The notes beneath the pieces were generated by a model. It searched no databases. It was given only the letters and a program-made list of their open reading frames with translations, and had not been told where the DNA came from. A program made the translations under genes and the position numbers. From the NCBI RefSeq assembly GCF_000003605.2, contig NW_003107603.1, positions 52,437 through 68,873 of the forward strand: a DNA stretch of 16,437 nucleotides, given 5' to 3'. Every line of letters starts with the position of its first letter. The first letter of the stretch is position 1. The DNA comes from Saccoglossus kowalevskii. Taxonomy: Eukaryota; Hemichordata; Enteropneusta; Harrimaniidae. Below are positions 13,501 through 16,437 of the stretch, in pieces.

Positions 13501-14853
13501 TGAATATGACAATTTTCTGAACAATGGATGACAGTTGTGTGTTCTCTGCACATGCTGCATCACCTGAGAGTTGCCATAGAGATGAAAATGTGACCAACCC
13601 ATTCTCTTTCATCTGGTTATAATGACCAAAATTAAACTGTTTATGAAAATAATTATGAAGCCAGGGACTTATAGGTTCACCTGTGCATCCATTGGTCCAT
13701 CTAGCTGCACCTATATCTCTGGACCAATCACATTCAAACTTTTAGAGCTTACAAAAAAATACCTTTTTTTCACACCTATTGGTAGCTAATATATAAAATA
13801 TTTTATGGTCAGAACAACCTATCACTCAGTTATTATTGCCCTTGGGAACAATTCTGTCAATCATCTAGAGACACAAACCTCTTATAATGGAATACATGCA
13901 CAATTATGAACATACAAACATTCAACACACCTATATTTCTAGACCAATCATATGAAAGAATTATCATCTTTTTTCATGATCAGAACAACCTACCACTCAT
14001 TTGTGATTGCTCTTTGTGAACAGTTCTGTCAATAATGTAGAGACAAAAACCTCTTATGATGGAATACATGCACAATTATGAACCTACAAACATTCAACAC
14101 ACTCAGAATCAAAGTTGCTTCCACTGCAAATCACTGTTCAGATTATGAGCAGTCACACACCTCATTAAATGTAAGACTGTTGGCTTGCTCCAAACACAGA
14201 CCTACAATGTCTAAATGAACATGTGCAAATCGAATCTCATGTCACAAACAATATGCAGAATAGTTGTGAATGAAAACTCAATCTAGTGGACATGTTTTTA
14301 TTTTAGAATAGAATATCAATATTACTTGATGTGAAAGTCTAATATGGTTACTTTATATCTGTGTATAGGCAGTTGGTGAACCACCTCTATTTCTAGCGTC
14401 ATCTGTCTTTTTTGGTATTAAATATGCTATAATGTCTGCCCGAGCCGATGCTGGTATCACCAACATATTCTGTATGGACAGCCCTGCCACTGCTGAACAC
14501 ATACGAATGGCATGTCAAGATCAGTTCACCTCTAAAGTAAGTAACTGTTAATTATGATTAAAATGGAAGTAGATATTGCGGTAATATCTTATTGAAACAA
14601 AGTTACACAAAGACAACATGAACACTACAAAGCCTCATTTTATTCTGTAAATGCATACTAGTTATTCAGACTGAAAGGTGTGTCATCCATATCTGAGACA
14701 TGCCTCAATGTTCATATTGTGCTTCATTTGACATCACTTGCAGTTTATTCATCCTAAAGAATATGAGCAAACTTGTAATAGTTCTGTTTTGTTTGATTTC
14801 AGTTCCCACCAGCTGAGCCAGGAACCTATGTGCCATGGTTTATTAGAATGTAG
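1370..14853 (+). CDS. XDH: Xanthine dehydrogenase/oxidase, 3' part (12 exons, molybdopterin domain)
   Basis: This is a spliced gene, partial at the 5' side. XDH oxidises hypoxanthine to xanthine and xanthine to urate in cytosolic or peroxisomal purine breakdown, using a Mo-pterin cofactor, two 2Fe-2S clusters and FAD. The exons are 1370-1503, 1789-1963, 2393-2584, 2919-3067, 6769-6850, 8614-8838, 9135-9209, 9298-9350, 9558-9738, 12950-13138, 14369-14536 and 14803-14853. They total 1674 bp, or 557 codons plus TAG, and every internal junction is GT..AG with matching phase. The protein aligns without large gaps to the C-terminal ~555 residues of vertebrate XDH. Hallmarks include [61 protein letters not shown] and AVGEPPLF. 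The Glu of GGKE and the Arg of MDRAL are XDH-type; aldehyde oxidases differ at these sites. The Fe-S and FAD domains lie upstream. The exon calls come from reading and were not checked against transcripts. Confidence 0.95.
1515..1667. repeat. Two tandem ~75-bp copies in intron a/b
   Basis: Copy 1 at 1515-1584 and copy 2 at 1592-1667 both begin catacataccatttat, run through an AT-rich tract, and end ggaactcaacaaaacatgta. They differ by small indels in the AT tract. The duplication explains most of the 285-bp intron between exons a and b. Confidence 0.85.
1789..1963 (+). CDS. XDH: XDH exon b: [15 protein letters not shown] to DLSAS
   Basis: The first base completes AG|G (Arg) from exon a, and [15 protein letters not shown] and [12 protein letters not shown] follow as in animal XDH. 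The Leu of DLSAS matches bovine Leu873 in the substrate channel. The exon ends in phase 0 at tct, with donor gtaagt at 1964. A tttgttag acceptor precedes it. The reading frame runs on a few codons into the intron and then stops. Confidence 0.94.
1964..2392 (+). other. Intron b/c, no feature recognised
   Basis: This is an AT-rich intron between donor gtaagt and a long T16 acceptor tract. No coding similarity, repeat array or RNA gene was seen on either strand. Confidence 0.6.
2393..2584 (+). CDS. XDH: XDH exon c: substrate Arg and AFRGFGG loop
   Basis: The acceptor is a 16-T tract plus acag, and the exon starts in phase 0 with [11 protein letters not shown]. The Arg codon at 2402-2404 is the counterpart of bovine Arg880, which binds the purine and separates XDH from aldehyde oxidase. 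[12 protein letters not shown] contains the counterparts of Arg912 (2498-2500) and Phe914 (2504-2506), the Phe that stacks on the substrate. The exon closes in phase 0 with NISQHR before donor gtaatt at 2585. Confidence 0.95.
2919..3067 (+). CDS. XDH: XDH exon d: [13 protein letters not shown] to VDMYN
   Basis: The acceptor tttcag precedes 2919. The exon begins in phase 0 with [17 protein letters not shown], matching vertebrate [17 protein letters not shown]. It then reads [25 protein letters not shown], corresponding to [23 protein letters not shown]. It ends two bases into a codon (AG), with donor gtacaa at 3068. The intron that follows is the longest in the window at 3.7 kb. Confidence 0.93.
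3068..3510 (+). other. Start of the 3.7-kb intron, unclassified DNA
   Basis: No protein was recognised. The segment 3343-3383 contains ctagcaacgcg, tagaac and cctgtcac in the same order as the GC-rich segment near 7457-7480. The two may be fragments of one dispersed repeat. Confidence 0.4.
3511..3545. repeat. Hairpin head of interspersed repeat (copy 1)
   Basis: This is a strong inverted repeat. Bases 3519-3525 (TTCGGAC) pair with 3529-3535 (GTCCGAA) around a GAA loop. Bases 3511-3518 (AGTCCCTG) pair with 3538-3545 (CGGGGACT) after an AA bulge, with one T-G wobble. Weaker versions begin at 11225 and 11840. It marks the left end of the 3511-4560 repeat. Confidence 0.85.
3511..4560. repeat. 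Unclassified interspersed repeat with tandem ~140-bp subunits
   Basis: A terminal hairpin (3511-3545) is followed by a pyrimidine-rich gtccgtc segment and a large direct duplication: 3585-3799 is repeated at 4013-4228 with few differences. Inside it a ~130-140-bp subunit recurs (around 3681, 3821, 4111, 4229, 4350 and 4480), each with a form of ATGGCYGACTGGCAGCCAT followed by tgtattttgRacatgctttgtcag and tatacatgttaggatacatg. No transposase or reverse transcriptase reading frame is visible, so it is probably non-autonomous. The class is unknown; a Helitron-like or other DNA element is possible. The end point is approximate. Confidence 0.75.
4561..5267 (+). other. Intron segment with repeat tail motif, otherwise unrecognised
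   Basis: Bases 4656-4682 hold the tail motif: AACGGGGACT, then GTCATT-TTC-AATGAC, a 6-bp stem with a 3-base loop. The rest has no recognised protein. An exact 10-bp inverted pair, atttgcatat (5190-5199) and atatgcaaat (5225-5234), lies just left of the hAT-like element. Confidence 0.5.
5268..6079 (+). mobile_element. hAT-like DNA transposon, internally deleted (~812 bp)
   Basis: Perfect 15-bp terminal inverted repeats bound the segment: CAGTGTTCTCACCAG at 5268-5282 and CTGGTGAGAACACTG at 6065-6079. CAGTG termini of this length are usual for hAT elements. Subterminal GGCC-rich motifs occur on both sides: gggcc near 5316, and ggccct, gggcc and ggcccc between 5990 and 6055. A degraded reading frame inside looks like the N-terminal zinc-finger part of a hAT-type transposase or ZNF862-like protein, and no catalytic region remains. 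The flanking 8-mers (ccgaaaag and taaaagta) share only aaaag, so no clean 8-bp target duplication supports the ends. The element sits in the XDH intron between exons d and e. Confidence 0.7.
5427..5833 (+). pseudogene. Frameshifted relic of hAT/TTF-type zinc-finger protein N-terminus
   Basis: Three overlapping frames carry pieces of one apparent reading frame. Frame 1 (5427-5630) starts [18 protein letters not shown] and continues RTLLNFG, a basic N-terminus common in such proteins. A second frame from about 5614 to a stop near 5725 reads [21 protein letters not shown] third (5690-5833) reads [20 protein letters not shown] and on to RGSSNF. The W-L-x-Y...C-x2-C...G-x-SNF pattern, with Cys codons at 5741 and 5750, resembles the TTF-type zinc finger that opens ZNF862-like and hAT transposase proteins. 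At least two frame changes and the missing remainder make it non-functional, although a spliced form cannot be excluded. Confidence 0.5.
6080..6768 (+). other. Right part of intron d/e, no gene seen
   Basis: This is AT-rich sequence between the hAT-like element and exon e. It repeats atttgcatat at 6237-6246, the same 10-mer found left of the element. No coding or RNA feature was recognised. Confidence 0.5.
6769..6850 (+). CDS. XDH: XDH exon e: [19 protein letters not shown]
   Basis: The exon is short (82 bp). Its first base completes AG|T (Ser), followed by [17 protein letters not shown], matching vertebrate NCWKKRGLCIIPTKFG. The ISFT motif carries the counterparts of bovine Phe1009 (6827-6829) and Thr1010 (6830-6832). 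The next three residues are FKT, where human XDH has VPF; LNQ then resumes the match. The exon ends in phase 0 with the Gln codon 6848-6850 and donor gtattg. The phase match to exons d and f is exact, which supports this small exon inside repeat-rich introns. Confidence 0.92.
6851..8613 (+). other. 1.8-kb intron e/f, mostly unrecognised
   Basis: Apart from the split direct repeat at 7315-7594, this intron is AT-rich. A gttacc-att-ggtaac hairpin lies near 6935-6950. A stretch ending ttctgtgcccctttaaa near 8420-8436 looks like the edge of a dispersed repeat, but no matching second end was found. No open reading frame shows recognisable similarity. Confidence 0.5.
7315..7594. repeat. 93-bp direct repeat flanking a 93-bp GC-richer insert
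   Basis: Copy 1 (7315-7407) and copy 2 (7501-7594) share aacctattttcaaaaatg, atgcatctactaga, gtagacacgtttttgttttg and taatttattcatcatgaaac. They differ in a short central stretch. The 93 bases between them (7408-7500) contain gcgtcttagcaacgtagaac and tgacgtagctccgcccccga, clearly richer in GC than the surroundings. Confidence 0.85.
8614..8838 (+). CDS. XDH: XDH exon f: [12 protein letters not shown] and TSPTAAS
   Basis: A T-rich tract and attag precede 8614. This is the best conserved exon. It starts [19 protein letters not shown], continues with [21 protein letters not shown], and then [16 protein letters not shown], which includes the counterparts of the Ala1078-Ala1079 pair near the Mo centre. 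It ends DLNGQAVK in phase 0, with donor gtatgt at 8839. It comprises 75 complete codons. Confidence 0.96.
9135..9209 (+). CDS. XDH: XDH exon g: ACDKILQRL to GSWEDW
   Basis: This is a 25-codon phase-0 exon between ttttcag and donor gtaaga. It reads [13 protein letters not shown] and ends NPKGSWEDW. The human segment is ACQTILKRLEPY, ending NPSGSWEDW. It is too short to show as a long ORF, but the frame and both splice sites fit its neighbours exactly. Confidence 0.93.
9298..9350 (+). CDS. XDH: XDH exon h: [17 protein letters not shown]
   Basis: This 53-bp exon lies only 88 bp after exon g. The acceptor is ttcacag and the donor gtatgt. It encodes [17 protein letters not shown], nearly identical to human [17 protein letters not shown]. 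It then ends two bases into a Lys codon (AA|G) that exon i completes. Confidence 0.93.
9558..9738 (+). CDS. XDH: XDH exon i: [11 protein letters not shown] to PAIDIGQ
   Basis: The first base completes the Lys codon and [19 protein letters not shown] follows. The diagnostic segment is [13 protein letters not shown]...[20 protein letters not shown], the Mo-domain core that is almost invariant in XDH. The acceptor is ctgtag and the donor gtaagt at 9739. It ends in phase 0 and joins IEGAFMQG in exon j across a 3.2-kb intron. Confidence 0.95.
9894..10043. repeat. 40-bp tandem repeat, 3.75 copies
   Basis: Copies begin at exactly 9894, 9934, 9974 and 10014, each starting attgtgctgt and containing cagtgatttctttc or a variant. 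The middle part (cacatcgcagtg or catatcgcagtg) is lost from the last copy. The array lies in intron i/j. The same unit recurs at 11173-11217. Confidence 0.95.
10044..11065 (+). other. AT-rich ~1-kb segment, no gene recognised
   Basis: The + strand is A-rich, with no recognisable protein on either strand; the longest frame is a low-complexity minus-strand ORF. It starts with a CA/TG stretch around 10060-10085 (acacacacagacatgtgtgt). Together with the 30-bp array it lies between two blocks of the 40-bp repeat, so it may be inserted DNA. Confidence 0.45.
11066..11170. repeat. 30-bp tandem repeat, about 3.5 copies
   Basis: The unit starts agaagggtgaacagcgccct and ends catacacacc, repeated with a period of exactly 30 bp. 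The last, partial copy is degraded (aagggtaaacagcactcac). The period is a multiple of three, which produces a minus-strand repeat ORF that is not considered coding. Confidence 0.93.
11173..11217. repeat. Second block of the 40-bp repeat
   Basis: The block contains cagtgatttctttcattg, tgctgtgccagtgatttctt and tcatttg. This is the same unit as the array at 9894-10043, in the same orientation, about 1.1 kb away. It immediately precedes the degenerate repeat head at 11225. Confidence 0.9.
11225..11810. repeat. Hairpin-headed repeat, copy 2 (degenerate)
   Basis: The head agttcccagtcggac...gtccaaaaacggggact (11225-11260) is a weakened version of the 3511-3545 hairpin. It is followed by tctgtgtgtccgtg and then by ATGGC-type motifs at about 11306, 11448 and 11582 (for example aaaatggccgactggtggcc). 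It is the same family and orientation as 3511-4560, but diverged. The end is approximate. Confidence 0.65.
11811..12240. repeat. Repeat tail joined to head of a third family member
   Basis: The tail motif aatgggaact is followed by the perfect 12-bp palindrome GCCATGCATGGC (11823-11834), ttgtt, then a head AGTCCCCGTTCAGAC at 11840 with a decayed hairpin. Downstream DNA resembles neither earlier copy closely. It contains a perfect 14-bp palindrome CTGAGCATGCTCAG at 12089-12102 and an inverted pair aattgattct (12106-12115) / agaatcaatt (12179-12188). No coding frame was recognised. Confidence 0.5.
12272..12660. repeat. ~135-bp tandem repeat with partial copies
   Basis: Units start aaaatatgcaaattag (12273, 12486, 12621), run through ttcatatttggtaggatt and caccttgacacgagtagatg, and end tgacca...ccctccc. 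A full unit is 135 bp (12486-12620). An approximately 79-bp truncated copy (around 12407-12485) lies between units 1 and 3, and the final copy is cut short. This is a dispersed invertebrate-style repeat of unknown class. Confidence 0.85.
12912..12940. repeat. Repeat tail motif next to XDH exon j acceptor
   Basis: AACGGGGACT followed by gtgacattcatatcttgtt matches the tail at 4656-4690 (AACGGGGACT, gtgtcattttcaatgacttg). It ends nine bases before the acceptor AG at 12948-12949, so it lies where the branch point and pyrimidine tract of intron i/j should be. Confidence 0.6.
12950..13138 (+). CDS. XDH: XDH exon j: [10 protein letters not shown] to AIYSSK
   Basis: The acceptor is ctattcag, and the exon spans 63 full codons in phase 0. 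It starts [17 protein letters not shown] and ends [14 protein letters not shown], matching human VEGAFVQGLGLFTLEEL and LRDCPNKKAIYASK. It includes [14 protein letters not shown]. The donor is gtaaaa at 13139. A repeat tail motif sits just upstream of the acceptor. Confidence 0.95.
13139..13655 (+). other. Intron j/k left part, nothing recognised
   Basis: No repeat array and no convincing coding similarity were seen. Overlapping short ORFs on both strands here look like chance frames. Confidence 0.5.
13656..14102. repeat. Diverged repeat with internal ~125-bp duplication
   Basis: The segment starts gggacttataggttcacctg, like the region just after the hairpin heads, so it may be a 5'-truncated family member. 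It then has cacctatatYtctRgaccaa at 13708 and 13928. Bases 13806-13930 are duplicated at 13977-14102, including cagaacaacctaYcactca, tggaatacatgcacaattat and acaaacattcaacacac. Confidence 0.75.
14369..14536 (+). CDS. XDH: XDH exon k: AVGEPPLF, catalytic Glu
   Basis: Fifty-six full codons lie between tgtatag and donor gtaagt at 14537. [21 protein letters not shown] contains the Glu codon 14378-14380, the counterpart of bovine Glu1261, the general base that deprotonates the Mo-OH group. The exon ends [21 protein letters not shown], like the human DSPATPEKIRNACVDKFT region. Confidence 0.95.
14803..14853 (+). CDS. XDH: XDH terminal exon l and stop codon
   Basis: The acceptor gatttcag precedes 14803. 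The exon encodes [16 protein letters not shown] followed by TAG at 14851-14853. The PG..(x)PW pattern is the usual XDH C-terminus (human ends with a KPWSVRV-type tail; insects end with a PGT..PW tail). The length agrees with the protein terminating here. Confidence 0.9.
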   Translation, partial: FPPAEPGTYVPWFIRM

Positions 14854-15819
14854 CATTAATTGCCATGATGACTAAATAGTCAAGATGGATCAATTATATA
14901 TTTCAGATCAAAAAGTAGAGCTTTTTGTTAAATATACTATGATAACCATCATGTTACAAAGTTTGTTTCATTTATAGCTCAAAATCAAAAGTTTTACGAA
15001 ACTTGGAAATATTTCCAATTAAAAAATAAAAGGATGTGGCTTAATTTAATGAAATTTCGAAATGGAAATCTTTATATCTTGAGACTCAAATTATATATCT
15101 GGGTAATAATTGGTTTTAAAAAAAAAGTAAAATTATTCTTTACAACTTAGTTTGAAACAACATTATACTGGATTTTGCTGTAAATTCGCCCATTCGAAAA
15201 ATCGCCCTGGGCGGTTCCATGGCTGGTGGGCCTTTATTTGGGGTTCAAATTTTCAAAAAATGATCATCAAATATTTTTAGGGGGCTTATATTTTAATTGA
15301 AAAATCCGCATACGCCGATTTTTTTAACGAGAGAAATTATTGCAAAAGCTTATCTAAAAATTTATACATTTTTTTCTTGCTGGATTGAAAAGTAGACCGC
15401 GCATCTTTCTCCAAAAAAAAATCACATTAACAAACCTCGTCTCTGCCTTCAGCCTTGACATTTTATTTTGGGGCAGACTTTATATCCCAGAAAAGTCTGT
15501 CTTTATCCTATACATAAATGATGATGATACTTTTACAAGATAAACAATAGAAGGGCTAATACATGCAGTAAAATGTAAAACTGGCAACTAACATGAGCAT
15601 TTGGACAAATTATATTAATTCATTAATTGTATGTATAAAAAAACACTATAAAGTAAATGAACAATAAAATGTATTTAATCTAGGAACTAAATTGTCATTT
15701 GTAGAATTGTTTAATTATTCACACTGTACACACAGTTTGCACCAGTTATTGTGATCAGTAAACTTAATGCACACACCTGAAATGCCGCATTCAAACAAAC
15801 ATTAACACATAATATAAGA
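14854..15819 (+). other. XDH 3' UTR and unrecognised downstream DNA
   Basis: The start of this stretch should be 3' UTR (see AATAAA at 15025). Beyond it, a short GC-richer patch at 15186-15245 (cgccctgggcggttccatgg) interrupts AT-rich sequence. No gene was recognised on either strand. Confidence 0.5.
15025..15030 (+). promoter_or_regulatory. Candidate XDH polyadenylation signal AATAAA
   Basis: This is the first canonical AATAAA after the XDH stop, 171 bases downstream and inside AT-rich DNA. It would give a 3' UTR of about 190-200 bases starting at 14854. A second AATAAA occurs at 15663-15668. Which is used cannot be told from sequence alone. Confidence 0.55.
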
Positions 15820-16437
15820 GCACCAAGCACAGGTGTATCATGGTGCAATAGCACTAACCACAGGTGTATCATGGTGCAATAGCACTAACCACAGGTGTAT
15901 CATGGTGCAATAGCACTAACCACAGGTGTATCATGGTGCAATAGCACTAAGCACAGGTGTATCATGAGGCAATAGCACTAAGCACAGGTGTATCATGGGG
16001 CAATAGCACTAAGCACAGGTGTATCATGGGGCAATAGCACTAAGCACAGTTGTATCATGGGGCAATATCACTAAGCACGGGTGTATCATGGGGCAATAGC
16101 ACTAAGCACATGTGTATCATGGGCAATAGCACTAAGCACAGGTGTATAATGGGACAATAGCACTAAGCACAGATGTATCATGGGACAATAACACTAAGCA
16201 CAGGTGTATCATGGGACAATGACACTAAGCACAGGTGTATCATGAGGCAATAGCACTAAGCACAGTTGTATCATGGGGCAATAGCACTAAGCACAGGTGT
16301 ATCATGGGGCAATAGCACTAAAGCACAGGTGTATCATGGGGCAATATCACTAAGCACGGGTGTATCATGGGGCAATATCACTAAGCACAGATGTATCATG
16401 GGACAATAGCACTAAGCACAGGTGTATCATGGGGCAA
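15820..16437. repeat. 31-bp minisatellite, about 20 copies, open at window end
   Basis: The unit begins gcactaagcacaggtgtatc and continues atggggcaata. The first four copies carry ggtgcaat and then mostly actaacc, while later ones carry ggggcaat or gggacaat and actaagc. One copy is a base short (near 16120) and one has an extra a (near 16320). The period is not a multiple of three, so it makes no long ORF. The array continues past the window edge, downstream of XDH. Confidence 0.96.

Noticed and set aside
1370-14853. Aldehyde oxidase instead of xanthine dehydrogenase
   Set aside because: The Glu of GGKETR and the Arg of MDRAL match XDH substrate residues, which aldehyde oxidases replace. The rest also follows XDH more closely.
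15820-16437. CRISPR array, because of a regular ~31-bp period
   Set aside because: The repeats are directly contiguous with no unique spacers, and the host is a spliced eukaryotic genome. This is a minisatellite.

Overview
The window is animal genomic DNA, most likely from a mollusc or a similar marine invertebrate. The evidence is a spliced, intron-rich metazoan gene with GT..AG introns, AT-rich introns loaded with tandem and dispersed repeats, and a hAT-type DNA transposon remnant. The phylum is an inference from the repeat style and was not tested.

The one real gene is the 3' part of xanthine dehydrogenase/oxidase (XDH), on the + strand. Twelve exons between 1370 and 14853 join with consistent phases into 557 codons plus a TAG stop. 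They cover the molybdenum-cofactor and substrate-binding half of the enzyme, roughly the C-terminal 40 percent of the usual ~1330-residue protein. The 2Fe-2S and FAD domains, the start codon and the promoter lie upstream of the window. The XDH-type active-site residues (counterparts of bovine Phe798, Glu802, Leu873, Arg880, Phe914, Phe1009, Thr1010 and Glu1261) are all present, which favours XDH over aldehyde oxidase.

Layout: 1-1183 is an 18-bp minisatellite in an upstream intron. Exons 1-4 of the window lie at 1370-3067. A 3.7-kb intron (3068-6768) holds a hairpin-headed interspersed repeat (3511-4560) and a roughly 812-bp hAT-like deletion derivative (5268-6079) carrying a frameshifted zinc-finger ORF relic. 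Exon 5 (6769-6850) is followed by a 1.8-kb intron with a split direct repeat, then exons 6-9 (8614-9738). A 3.2-kb intron (9739-12949) holds a 40-bp array, a 30-bp array, two further hairpin-headed copies and a ~135-bp repeat. Exons 10-12 follow (12950-14853), then a short 3' UTR with an AATAAA at 15025, unrecognised flanking DNA, and a 31-bp tandem array that runs off the window end.

No second functional protein gene, tRNA, rRNA or CRISPR array was seen. The long ORFs over the 18-bp array are a product of an 18-bp, stop-free unit. The most interesting non-coding signal is the hairpin-headed repeat family with its internal ATGGC hairpins and its inverted head and tail motifs. One tail copy lies just upstream of an XDH splice acceptor.
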